Assembly (NCBI RefSeq): GCF_021347895.1
Contig: NC_067120.1
Span: 22,367,361-22,431,360, forward strand
Reading direction: 5' to 3'
DNA length: 64,000 bases
Origin: Acanthochromis polyacanthus
Lineage: Eukaryota; Chordata; Actinopteri; Pomacentridae
Part shown: positions 43,713 to 62,356 of the stretch, piece by piece
Layout: every line of letters begins with the position of its first letter
Numbering within the stretch: position 1 is the first letter of the stretch
The notes under the pieces: model-generated
Databases searched by the model: none
Seen by the model: the letters and a program-made list of their open reading frames with translations, nothing else
Told to the model about the DNA's origin: nothing
Program-made: the position numbers and the translations under genes

Positions 43713-46025
43713 AAGATTTTTTTTTACAGCAGTAAAATAATGCTGATAAAGCTGGTGATCAGTTTACTTTAACACCTAAACAATGTCAATGCCAGTCTGA
43801 ACACCATCAGGAGGAAAGGCAGAGCCAAAAACCTGTCTGGGGCCGAACATTCATGTAAACTTAACAGCAAATCAACTGCTGTTAGTCTGACTCACCAGAT
43901 GCAGGCAGTGAGCGTAAGCCTGCCGCTGGCCCATCATTTCAGGCACATTTCCTTTTTCTGCTATCTGCGTTCTAGCATTTTCAAAATCCCCTTTGCTACG
44001 GGAAACAACGGCAACCTGCCACACAGAAAATTGCAGGTTTGGCAGAGGATTTGAATCGTGCGGTGCGGCAGCTCTGCTAGTGTTTCGTGGTGGATTATCC
44101 ATTTCAATCACAGTGCTTGTCTCCTTGCTCCAAATGTTCCATCAAATCAATTCCTGTGTTACTATTTTGAGGGAATGCCGTAGCTGCTTCTGTCGCTTAG
44201 CTCCACCCAGTATGATCGTAATAGGGTTGAAGAAATACAAACAAGTCAGAGTTTTGTTCCTCCGATAGCACGCTTAAAGTAAAATACAGCAAGACTAGTT
44301 TCTGACTGATAAGACCAGATCAGAAAACACCTAAATGGATTATTTTGGAGAGTGATGTGACACAGCACAGAAAGCACTATACATCATTTGTCGTATTTTA
44401 AAGAAATGAACTGCCATGTCCTGCAGCTATAGTAACAAATTTCAAGCCGAAGAATAACCAGCAAGGCCTTAGTGCACCGTGATAACTCTGATTTTAGGTC
44501 TTTAGGAGTTCTCTGGTGCCTCAGTACCCATGCACTCATTGATAGCTCATATCTGTTCAGTGATGTGTTCATTTCTTTTAGTTTGACATATGAACACAGG
44601 CCGAAAAGCAATAACATTCATTATCTGTTACTGACAACTAATCAGTAGGACCATGACAAGTGGGTGAGCGTGATAATGGACAAACCACTTATTTTGTCAT
44701 CTAGGTCTGAGGACTGTTTGCTCTGTTCTGGGAGACAAATAAGAGCAGCACTTGTGTTGGGAACAATCCTGAAGTACATTGTCCAACACTTTCTTTATCT
44801 AGGAAACACTCCCTGTGGGTATTGTGGTCCACAGCAGAGTGGTGTCAGGGTGTCACCTCGTGGTCCCATATGCATGTGAACACGACTGTAATGCTTATCC
44901 TCTCTCTTCCTGGAAGAGGAAGAAGGCTGTATCTCATGTCACTCAACAATGGTCTACATTCCTTATGTACCTAATGGAGGTGCTTATTTGCACATATTGC
45001 CTATATTTGCTTCCTATCATATTGCAGAACAAAATGCTTCACACGGTAAGATCAGGTGTTGTGCAGCGCTGGTGGGCATGTCTTTATATCACAGTACTGG
45101 GGCTTTATGGTCTGCTGTGTGACACACAGGCTTATTCCTGGACCTGTCTGCTGCATAATCTGAGAATATGAAGAAAAATTTAGCAGACTGAGCCCAGGAA
45201 CAATTACAGCCAAACAGTTTGGTGATTCATGAACACAAGTGAAATTTTAAAGCATCATTTGGAGGCTTAGAGCATGAACAGTGCTATTTCTCTTCAAGCC
45301 AATAATAGCTGTAGTCTGGTGAGAAGCAAGTTTGAGTTCTTATTGTATTGTATTCTGTTTCATGCTCAGGAGGACAGATGGATCAGTTTCCTAGTTGGAT
45401 CTGTGCCTGTCAGTGAATTTGCTTGTCTTTGTGCCATGTGTTGGTACATACTGTATTTCATCATAAGTCGCAGCTGCCTCCAACTTCTACCCAATGCTGC
45501 AGATGATAGACGTGACTGGCCTGTTCACTTGGTGAACATATGACTGTTTTTTATAACTGAAGTGGAGGTATTATTTGAAGTTTAGTTTAGAGTGAATTTC
45601 TACTCAAGTGGAAATGACAGCCTGCTATTTTCTTTTCTAAACTTCAGCTGCAGTGAACTCAGAAATGACTCAGAGTGTGTCCAACTTTCTTGTTACTGAT
45701 CTCCAGTAGTGAGAAATTCAGAAATCATCTCCTGCTTCATTTTAGCAGTAAAGACTACACAGGTCAGGGGCAGAAGCAGTAATAGGTGGGATACTTGTTA
45801 GTCTGACTTTTGTCAGAGAGCTCACAGTATGGTTTTCAGTCAGCAGTGTTAAAATGCAACAGACCAAAGTCCATTTCAGAATTTGTGGCAGGACCTGATA
45901 ACTACTTCAAAGATTGGCAAAGAGGGAAAACTTCTCAGGTGTCTAACACTGATCAGTCCACACAGAGTCAAGACGGGTTATTCTTAAATATTTTTGGATT
46001 GTATTTTGGTTACTGTCCATTTAAA
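43713..46025. other. Nothing recognised
   Basis: No coding exon, RNA gene or clear mobile element. Confidence 0.3.
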
Positions 46026-46257
46026 GTACCAGAGAAAAGTTTGGATGCACCTTCTCATTTTATAGTTTTTATTTCATTATTTTGTACATTTTAGATTAAT
46101 ACTGAAGACATCAAAACTATAGAAGAATACACATGGAATTATGTCGTAAACAAAAAGTGTTAATCTTCAATATTAATGTACAATGTTGAAAATGACACAA
46201 AAAAGTAAATAAAAAGCATTGAATGAGAAGGTGTTCCTAAACTTTTGACTGGTAATG
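46026..46257 (+). mobile_element. M2 MITE copy
   Basis: AGAAAAGTTTGGATGCACCTTCTCATT at the left and GAATGAGAAGGTGTTCCTAAACTTTTGACTGGTAATG at the right are inverted repeats. The interior has TTTAGATTAATACTGAAGAC and ACATGGAATTATGTCG. It is related to the copy in alx1 intron 1. Confidence 0.75.
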
Positions 46258-46454
46258 CATATGATGTTTCGTGGCAATTTGCCTCATTGTCACAACTGTT
46301 ACTTCGCGAAGGAATGCGGCGGAGTTACGTGACGATTGGTGTACATTTGTCTGTTAGCAAAGTAACTGAAAAATGGATTTGGATGAAATTTTAAAGGAAG
46401 GTAGGAATGATACAAGGACTAAGTGATTAGATTTTGGCAGTGATGCAGCTTATA

Positions 46455-48005
46455 CACTGAGACCCAAATTATTATACAAGTCATTTTAAAAAAATATCTT
46501 TATCCAAATATGTTCCACTGATGAACAAGTGGTATTAATGCAAGCCTGATAGGGCAGTTGATTATCCAAAAGCATAAAATATGAAGCATTTAAATTTTGA
46601 GTAATAATTAGTTAAAATTTAAAATGCTGTGAACCAAATTATTATGCAGACATATATAAAGGTGAGTATTCTGTGTTCTGTGACAATAAGCACTAAAGAT
46701 GGGAAAGAAGAGGGACCTCAGTCGTAAGGAGAAGCCTTCTATCGTGACATTTTTGGGAGAGGGGCGGCCAACGATGGAAATAGCAAGATTATTGGACCGT
46801 GACCACAGGACAATCAAGGCCTTTGTTTCTAATGGTGGAAAAACAAGAAAAAAACGTGAAGAGGCCCCAAGCAGGAAGCTAACAGCTCGAGATTTGTCAG
46901 CTTTAAAGGGGGAAATGGTCAAACAGCCTTTGAGTTCCAGTGCAATCATCTTTTCTGCTGTTGGTCTAGGTCACACCCCAAAGACATCACGGAATCCTGT
47001 TCTGAAAACCCTTGGTAAGATCCAAAAAGCAAAAACAAGGCCTCCATTTAATCAAAAGCACAAGGATAAAAGACTCGCTTGGTGTAAGAAGTACATGACA
47101 TTGGATTTTGGACAAGTTATCTGGACTGATGAGCTGCGTGCCACCCTTGATGGTCCGGACGGTTGGGCTAGAGGTTGGATAGTCGAAGGTGCCGATGCTC
47201 CACCCAGGTTGAGGCGTAATATGGGCAGGCATCATAAAAAATGAACTCGTTGGACCTTTCCGGGTTGCAGAAGGAGTGAAAATAGATTCTGCAAATTTCT
47301 AGGAGAAAATTTCCTTCCATGATTGAAGAAAAAAACAGCTGCTCAGCGCAAGAAAATGATGTTCATGCATGATAATGCTCCAAGCCATGCATCGAAGTTT
47401 ACTGCTGAATGGCTGGCACCAAAGGGCTACCCAAAGGACAAGGTAATGGACTGGCCAGCATCCTCACCCAATTTAAACTGCATAGAAAATCTGTGGTCGA
47501 TCCTGAAAAGAAGGGTTTTTGAAAATGGAAAACAGTTCTCATCAAAGGATAAGCTGTGGGGAGCTATTGTAAAGGCTGCAAAAAGCATTACACCTGCTGA
47601 AATTGAAAACTGAACATCTTCAATGGACAGCAGGCTCCTTACTCTGATGCAGAAGAAAGGTGGCTACATCTCCAAGTAAAGATACATCCAGATATGCTTA
47701 TTATTTGATAATTTGTGCTCAGGATAGTCTAACTGACAATATAAAATATATTTGTTCATAAAAAAGATGTTTTATTTTCATATGCTGGATGTTTTAGCTT
47801 GAAATAAAGATTTGCATAATAATTTGGTTCACCTGAAATTCAAAATGTTACATTTTCCATCTGATATCATTTCAGTGTCGCATTTTTATGGATAAATTTG
47901 TACAACCAATATAGCAATGTATACTGAAAGAAAGGGTGGGCTAACCCCAATAGTTTCTGCAAAGTAATTAAAAACCTAACTTGCATAATAATTTGGGTCG
48001 CAGTG
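46455..48005 (+). mobile_element. Dead Tc1-like transposon (ACCCAAATTATTATGCAAG type)
   Basis: Left end CACTGAGACCCAAATTATTA after TA 46453-46454; right end, read inverted, CACTGCGACCCAAATTATTA before TA 48006-48007. Length 1551. The termini differ at one of the first 20 positions. It contains the broken transposase 46699-47613. Inserted in repeat B. Confidence 0.85.
46699..47613 (+). pseudogene. Tc1-like transposase, frameshifted
   Basis: Starts MGKKRDLSRKEKPSIVTFLG with a helix-turn-helix (EGRPTMEIARLLDRDHRTIK). The catalytic core has VIWTDE at about 47116 (first Asp), FMHDNAPSHA at about 47361 (second Asp) and SPNLNCIENLW at about 47464 (third acidic, Glu). The frame breaks near 47165-47245. 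It continues in another frame as NELVGPFRVAEGVKIDSAN, meets a TAG at about 47301, then resumes at KKKTAAQRKKMMF (about 47326). The end near 47613-47680 is also out of frame. Not functional. Confidence 0.85.
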
Positions 48006-48360
48006 TAGTGTGGATCCACAGATTTGTGAAAGATTTCTGTATCATGAGATAGTGGCACGTAACTGTGACTACAAGTGAACACTGCGGCTGCTGCCTGCTG
48101 ACGATCACATGGTTGTGATCCTGCTACAAATCCACCGCTGCAGACTTATCTGGACTCATCCACTAGAAATCCTACAAGGAACAATTGATCAAATTGTGGG
48201 GGTGTTTCCGAGTCCCATAAATTTCCACCGCCTGCTACATATTTAGGTCACGGGATTCGGTATCCCTACATAATGTGCACATGCACAACACATGCCTGTG
48301 CTCTGTACGATTATTGTTTGTGGGTACATCTACATTTAATGGCCACATAGAATGCCACAA

Positions 48361-48920
48361 ATTTTTTCAGAATTTTCACCACTGGAAATGATACAACTGA
48401 GCAGTCTTGGCGGAGTACTCTCTGAGTATACTTTTCTTTTTCATTTATGTATTTGGTTATTAAAAATACAAATTGAGTTGAAAGGAAGCAAAGAATGGTT
48501 TTCCCATTAATCATTTAAAGGTAGAGTCTGATTCTGGCAGCCCGATTTCCCCAAAATTACATTCCAGTACAACTAAACTGCATTCTTAGTTACATTATGA
48601 AATTTTGGATTATGTTTGTGATGCATCACAAATATATTTCTAATCAACATCATATATTTTCCAATTATTTTATTGCTTTACTGTTGCTCCTTTTTAGGCA
48701 GCCAGTCATGTATTCAATGCAGCTGGACTCACTTTGAGACAATAGAGGAGATCCTTAAAATATGTTCGAGCTTCATATTTTAACCCAAAGTGTGATATTT
48801 TCCTAAATCTAACCAATTAGTTCTGGCCCCTAAACTTAACCAAGCTCTTAACAGGTAGTTACCATTAACCACAACCCTAAACCCAATCATGTATTTTTGG
48901 CACCTGAACCAAACTTAACA
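48361..48920. other. Non-coding with telomere-like CTAACC stretch
   Basis: 48812-48915 has degenerate CTAACC/CCCTAAAC units. They recall the TTAGGG-like cores of the MITEs at 25021 and 52390, in reverse orientation. Otherwise nothing recognised. Confidence 0.35.
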
Positions 48921-48939
48921 TCCATTCATCCGTTATCTA

Positions 48940-50574
<1,635 letters not shown>

Positions 50575-50868
50575 TATATCTCACTTTATCCTCATTAGGG
50601 TTGCGGTGGTGCTGGAGTCTATCCCAGCTGACTTAAGGTGAAGGCATGAGAAACCCTGGACAGGTCACCAGTCTATCACACAGCTACACATAGAGACAAA
50701 CAATCACATTCATACCAACGGACAATTTAGAATCATCAATTAACCTCAGTATGTTTTTGGACTGTGGAAGGAAGCCAGAGTAAAACCACGCATGTACAGG
50801 GAGATTCCAGGCCCAGGCCAGGACACGAACCAGGTATCTTCTTGCTGCAAAGCAACGGTGCTCCCAAG

Positions 50869-52112
50869 CTTAACAGCAAGGGAAAAATGAAACCAAACAA
50901 AGAGCGACAACGAAACTTAATTTTTAAAGCACAAACATGCTGAGATAATGTTGTGTGGCTCAGTCCGAGACATTTGGTTTGTTTCCTATTTACAGAGCCA
51001 GACTGTGAAGAAAAATTAGAAGTTTTTTCGAAACACACACAGTAGACAACTATTAGACTGTGGAAAAGATATGTGCTGAATTCTGCAGGAAATGCACTGG
51101 ATTAGAATCACATACTCCTCGTTTATTATGAGACTCTCAGGTATTCAGGTAAATCAGAACTGAATATTTCAGCAAATGGCGTCCATCTTGCTTTTGAAAA
51201 TGTTTCATTTCTTATCCAAGAGGCTTCAACAACCTGAACTAAAAGCAATTGACTGTAATTGGGAAAATATTTATGCAATTAATAATCCTGCGTTTAATTT
51301 TTGAAAGAATATGTACAGATCTCTTGCCTGTAAAGGCAAGTAAAATCAAGGCCAGTTAATCTCAGTGAATTGTAGGATATTAAAAGAATCAAAGTCAATA
51401 TTTTAACAGGCGCTGTATATGTCATTTTATGTCTTCTGTTTACATTTTTCCCAGTAGGGAATCCCATGATCTGATTCATAATCCAGTGCGCAATTATTTC
51501 AAACAAGTATGCCATCACTTCTTCCCACAAAAACCATGAGACACTCAGCTTTTAAAACACCAAAGGCATCTGTGAACATAGAATGTCGAGCACTGTAGTG
51601 CTTGACAAATGCAGATTCACATCCCTTTATTAACTTATAAACCTTCACACTGTTGATATGTTTGAAAGTTTTACTGCTGTTGAAATTGTTGTCAGTTGCT
51701 GGAGTGCTACCGGTGGTTTATATAAGATGAAAGTCTTGACTACGGTAGATCATCGCTTAAAATGCATCTTTTCACATGATGGTGCCAGGTCTGCTAGGCC
51801 TCAGCTGGAGCGCTGATCTCCAGGGGACTCTCCTCTGCAAACAGAAAGCGGTGCATTAAGATTCAACATGAGATTCAGAAGACGACCAGTCAGCTCCTCC
51901 AATAATGTCAAGGCATTATTGATCACTAGCAATGCAGTAGTAATAAAGCATCTTGGGGAAAAACGCATGGGGATGGCATCAGCGTGAGGTTTATTAATGT
52001 CTTCTTTAATATGAGAAAGACAAAGAAAGCTATCTCTGTGGGTTAAAGCTCCATTTATGATTTTTTTCCATTAATACAAGGGGATATCTCCTCAAACGAG
52101 TCAACATTTACT
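50869..52112. other. Non-coding, candidate regulatory stretch
   Basis: No gene or mobile element recognised. 51240-51640 is repeat-free and of balanced composition. Function unknown. Confidence 0.3.
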
Positions 52113-52119
52113 AAATAGC

Positions 52120-52679
52120 CAACCCGGTCTCACGGGGATTCGTGAAACTGTCACGTAAGTTTTAGTTTCGGTTTCGTGCGCACCAACACGATTTCGTCAT
52201 GTTTTTCGTGCCGCTCACCACGAAATGTTTTTCGCTGTGGTAATCACATCTGAAAGTGGTTTATACCGGCGGATTCATGACGATCTAAGCTGTCCATCGG
52301 CGTATACTGCTTGTGTGATTGCGTTTGCGGCCGCCGGCCGCCGGACATTCTTGAAATTCCTATGCAAATTGGTAAGTGTACCACCGGCTTATGGTTAGGT
52401 TATGGTTAGGTTATGGTTAGGATTATGGTTAGGGTTATGTTTAGGGACGATGTCATGCAAAATATAGCGTTGGATTCGCCGCGGTTTTACATTAAAAATA
52501 TAATATACACATTCTTTTGAAATACGTTCTGAGTGGCACGAAAAGTCCGCCGTTTAAAATACATTGGTGTGCATTTCGTGGTGAGCGGCACGAAAAACAT
52601 GACGAAATCGTGTTGGTGCGCACGAAGCCGAAACAAAAATTTACGTGACAGTTTCACGAATCCTCGTGAGATCGGGCTG
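52120..52679. mobile_element. hAT-type MITE with arms of over 100 bp
   Basis: Left end CAACCCGGTCTCAC and right end, inverted, CAGCCCGATCTCAC. Inverted arms of about 110 bases (52120-52230 and 52570-52679), both containing GTGAAACTGTCACGTAA and GTGCGCACCAACACGATTTC, with few mismatches. Flanked by the direct repeat AAATAGC (52113-52119, 52680-52686; AAATAGCC if the first C is shared), as expected for hAT. The core has a palindromic GCGGCCGCCGGCCGCC and degenerate TTAGGG-like TATGGTTAGG repeats (52390-52445). Non-coding. Confidence 0.85.
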
Positions 52680-52696
52680 AAATAGCCCCACATTAA

Positions 52697-53488
52697 GGCT
52701 ACATTCACACTGCAGGACTGAGTGCTCAATTCCGATTTTTTTTTGAAATCCGATTTTTTTGCGAGTTCATTCACATTTCCAATTAAATGCGACTTGTATG
52801 TGATCTCCTGTGTGAACCTCACACGACCCAAAAGTGTCTGCGGGACCCAAGCTCGTCTCCTCGGGCTCCTCTTCGGCAATCCAGCAGTTCTATCGGCTGA
52901 ACGCTGGGCTTGTCTCCCAAAATGCGGTTCAGCTCTTCATAAAATGGACAGGTAACACGTCCACGGCCGAGTCGTTTGTTTGCGTCTTTAGCCTCTTTAT
53001 ATTTGGCTCGGAGGCTCTTTATTTTTCTTTGGCATTGGAGCCAGGACCGTTTATAGCCACGCTCGGCCATTTCTTTGGAAATATTTTCAAAAACCACCCG
53101 GTTCTGATAAGACCCTTCAAGTTTGGCCTGAATAGAGTTGTCCCCCCAAATATTTATAACGTCAGAAACCTCGCTTTCCCTCCATTGACTGGACTCCACA
53201 GTATCGTCCACCATGGTTCTTGTTTTGCTTGAACGCAGAATAGTGACGTTTGTCGTGTACCAATGATGTATAGGTCGGATAAATGTGACCTGGCCGTTCA
53301 GACTGAAGTCGCATGGCAAAAGATCCGATACCTATCGGAATTAGGACCACATATCCAAGTGGCCAGGGTCGCATTTAAAAACAATCGAATCTGTGTTGTT
53401 CAGGCTGTCCTGAAAAGATCAGATACAGGTCGCATAGGGGCAAAAAAATTGGATTTGGGTCACTTTAACCCGTAGTGTGAATGTAGCC
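52697..53488 (-). mobile_element. PIF/Harbinger-type element retaining only a Myb-like gene
   Basis: Termini GGCTACATTCACACT at both ends in inverted orientation, flanked by TAA at 52694-52696 and 53489-53491, the 3-bp TWA target duplication of Harbinger elements. Length 792. The only sizeable gene is the Myb/SANT-like one on the minus strand. No DDE transposase is present, so mobility would depend on an enzyme from elsewhere. Confidence 0.85.
52819..53214 (-). CDS. Harbinger-associated Myb/SANT-like (trihelix) DNA-binding protein, 131 aa
   Basis: From ATG at 53214-53212 the frame reads MVDDTVESSQWRESEVSDVI, NIWGDNSIQAKLEGSYQNRV, VFENISKEMAERGYKRSW, QCQRKIKSLRAKYKEAKD, then a CPFYEELNRILGDKPSVQP segment. 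The spaced Trp/hydrophobic pattern (W11, W23, W53 counted from this Met) and the QCQRKIKSLRAKYKEAKD helix are the Myb_DNA-bind_4/trihelix fold of the second protein of Harbinger transposons. That partner is known in the family to aid nuclear entry and binding of the transposase. An upstream in-frame Met at 53319 exists but its segment is not family-like. The tail after about residue 105 runs into terminal repeat sequence, so it is probably a truncated C-terminus. No stop within the domain. Confidence 0.75.
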   Translation of the reverse strand: MVDDTVESSQWRESEVSDVINIWGDNSIQAKLEGSYQNRVVFENISKEMAERGYKRSWLQCQRKIKSLRAKYKEAKDANKRLGRGRVTCPFYEELNRILGDKPSVQPIELLDCRRGARGDELGSRRHFWVV

Positions 53489-53491
53489 TAA

Positions 53492-54065
53492 GTCGGAGTG
53501 AATTACATTGATGACAGTTTTCCCTCACTTTTCAAAGACAATCTAATTTAATCAAAATTGTATCAGACACAGGACAAATGAATATAAAACGGCTCTTTGC
53601 CGTGACTTGAGGGAGCGAGTCTTCCCTTTTGTTGACTTTTGCATTATGGATTGAAAGACTTCTGGGATTATATGTTGAGGTGCGTCTTAAGGCATAATGA
53701 GCGGTAATGTTATGCAAAACACTGCAACAATGTGCATTAAATCTTCACAAAATGGATATTAGCTTTCAAGAGCCCTTCATGATCCAGTATTTTGACTGTG
53801 AACCTAGGCATTTGATCCAGCATTAGAAAACCTAAATGCAGTGTGGGGAGTGTCTGAGAAATTATATATGAGTTGAGCTTTCGGGCAAGATGAGGCAATT
53901 AGAGGGTATTATGGGGTAGAATGGTTCTGTAGCCCTGAGGAAAGCTAAATTGGCAGAACCTAATAGTGGAATTTACATTCTATTGAAACACAATTACAGG
54001 GGAAGACATAATATTTTGCTTAAGTGGTATTTTCTAATGTTACAGATCATATAACATCACAAAAG
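53492..54065. other. Nothing recognised
   Basis: Non-coding; no mobile element identified. Confidence 0.3.
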
Positions 54066-54405
54066 TGTCACGCCTGCCTCTCCAACTTCCCCTGACAACG
54101 CCTCCACTTACTGTGAGTGAGCCTCCCTAAGCAGGTGTGTTCTGCGGTGCCGTCCGTCTCTCTGTCTGTGTTTGTCTGAGTGGAAGCAGGTGTGCTGGAG
54201 TCTGAAGGGAGCTGCATCAGCTGCACATCATCACCGTAATCAAGCCCTCAACAAATATCAGCTCTGCTATCACCATCCTGTCTGCTTGCAGCCTCTGCTC
54301 CAGTCAGTCTGCGCATCTAGTCTTTTAGTTCTTTGCAAGTTGCTATTCTGCTTCCACTCATTACCTGTTGCGTATCTCCTGAAAATTGCTTGTGGTTGAA
54401 TTGTT
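54066..54405 (+). mobile_element. Possible LTR fragment (Ty3/gypsy-like)
   Basis: Begins TGTCACGCCTGCCTCTCC, and is followed by a region with 'AGCTGCACATCATCACCGTAATCAAG', which resembles the U3 part of fish gypsy-type LTRs. No gag or pol sequence and no second LTR is found nearby. Low to moderate confidence. Confidence 0.4.
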
Positions 54406-55110
54406 ATGAAGCGGGTCGGAGGCTCAGATGCATGACGACAAAACACAGTCAAAACCAATACTTCAATTACAATAATGTACTCAGCATTTACAACGATATA
54501 CAAGGGAAGGGTAAAAGGTTAACAGGAAGCGATGATTACTAAGGGGTAGCAACTAGACGGATAATACTGGAGGGCGACTACTGAGTGGAGGCTGAATAAT
54601 AAGTTAAAAAAAAAACAATAATAATAATGGAATATACACAGTACACAATCAGACAGACTAGATCTTCCAAGGAGATTTACTAGGTGCGGCAACTAACCAG
54701 GACTTGATATAACCAAACTAGGAAAGCTGAGCAGACTGAGCAGGGCGCGAACAAGAAAAATATTATGATATGCCATATAACACATAAAGAGAATATCCTG
54801 AACTACAGGTACACAGAATTATCAAAGCAAGGACCGACAACGAAGGGGGGCTATTTAGCTGGAAACCGGTTAAGGTGAGGAGTCAAGGGAAATTGGAAGA
54901 CACATGGTGTGTGGCATGGCAGACGTGGCGTTGCAGCTGTGATGACTTTGGTAATTGATGCGCGCCTGGTGTAGGAACGCCTCAGTGAACTTGCAGAACC
55001 AAGGTAAATGCCATTGGTATGAATCCTGGAGTATTGGCAGGCAGATCAGGCAAGTCGCCTACGTCTTCATCAGTTCACTAGTTCAGAGGAACAAAAAAAA
55101 AACCAGCTAC
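54406..55110. other. Unresolved repetitive-looking block
   Basis: Starts TTATGAAGCGGGTCGGAGGC and runs to GAACTTGCAGAACCAAGG. Style and base content differ from the flanks and resemble non-coding parts of a retroelement in reverse orientation. I cannot assign it. Confidence 0.3.
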
Positions 55111-55137
55111 TAAAATTTCAAGAGAACATGATTCAAA

Positions 55138-55312
55138 GTGAGCGACACAGTAATACATTGCTTAGCACTTTTGCCTCATAGATAGAAGATCCAAGCATCG
55201 AAATTCCAGATTGGTTCAGGACTTTCTTTGTGGAGTTTGCATGTACTTTACTTCTGTGAGTTTTCTCTAAGTACTTTGGTTTCTTCCCAGAGTCCCAGAA
55301 AAAGGATGAAAG
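55138..55312 (-). repeat. Repeat A fragment (tRNA-like half)
   Basis: Diverged copy: TTAGCACTTTTGCCTCATAG, AGAAGATCC, GTGGAGTTTGCATGTACTTT, TTTGGTTTCTTCCCAGAGTCC. Only the head half is present. Confidence 0.55.
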
Positions 55313-61747
<6,435 letters not shown>

Positions 61748-61845
61748 CAGCTAGAAGATCCCCAGTTTCCTTCCCAGGATCTTTCTGCATGGAGTTTGCA
61801 TGTTCTCCCTGTGCCTCCATGGGTGCTCTGGGTACCCCCAACAGT
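61748..61845 (-). repeat. Repeat A fragment
   Basis: AGCTAGAAGATCCCCAGTTT, GGATCTTTCTGCATGGAGTT, TGCATGTTCTCCCTGTGCC. It breaks off after GGGTGCTCTGGGTACCCC. Confidence 0.7.
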
Positions 61846-61869
61846 AAAGTGTGTACCCCACACTTGAAC

Positions 61870-62160
61870 AAAATTCTGGTTGGGATGCCGCTAAACCAAC
61901 TTTATACCCCCGCCGAGCCAACGCCCGCATGCGCAGAACGCCGCTATACCAACGCTCGCGTCACCACAAAGCTAACGCTCACTACCGCTAAACCAACGCT
62001 AAAGCAACGCTGGCTTCAGTGGTGCACCGCTAAGACAACGCCCATGTTTTCGATTTTTTTTTTCCCATTTTGTGCACAGCGACGAGCGTTGTCGAAATTC
62101 GGCCCCTCCTCCCTACCGTTCAAGGAACGCTCCAGCAAAGTTCGGGCGGTGTGACCGGGC
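61870..62160. mobile_element. GC-richer block with repeated CCGCTAAACCAACGC motif, probable MITE
   Basis: The motif (C)CGCTA-A/T-ACCAACGC recurs in variants at about 61888-61901, 61941-61957, 61985-62011 and 62028-62042. The block ends GTTCGGGCGGTGTGACCGGGCC. Its GC content contrasts sharply with the neighbours. No coding capacity, and the family is not recognised. Confidence 0.45.
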
Positions 62161-62356
62161 CTTTAGTTTATGTTCTGTTTAACCTCGGCCTTCGGGTCCG
62201 CCCTTTGTTTAGTTTAGTTCTTCTCCCCATCACTTCCCTCCTGCTTCAGCTATAAGGAGTTTTCTGTTAATATATTTTTATTTTGTATTAAATCATTATT
62301 TAATTCACCCTCCTGTCTGCGCCTGCTGCTTGGGTTCTTCTCTGTGTTTCGTGACA
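62161..62356 (+). mobile_element. Possible LTR 3' portion
   Basis: Ends CTGCTTGGGTTCTTCTCTGT, GTTTCGTGACA (62346-62356), the inverse of the TGTCACG start seen at 54066, as expected of TGT...ACA LTR ends. AT-rich TATTAAATCATTATTTAATT could be its polyadenylation region. No internal retroelement genes follow. Confidence 0.4.

Larger units (their letters stand above)
46258..48360 (+). repeat. Repeat B copy, split by a Tc1-like element
   Basis: 46258-46454 and 48006-48360 are the two halves of one repeat. The uninterrupted copy at 33540-33870 (reverse strand) shows the joined order GATGCGGCTTATAGTC. The right half extends to about CATCTACATTTAATGGCCAC near 48327. Confidence 0.65.

Noticed and set aside
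46608..47235. Minus-strand frames over the dead Tc1-like element
   Set aside because: Antisense shadows of the transposase pseudogene.
52834..53232. 132-residue plus-strand frame in the Harbinger element
   Set aside because: Antisense of the Myb/SANT-like gene, which has clear family pattern on the minus strand.
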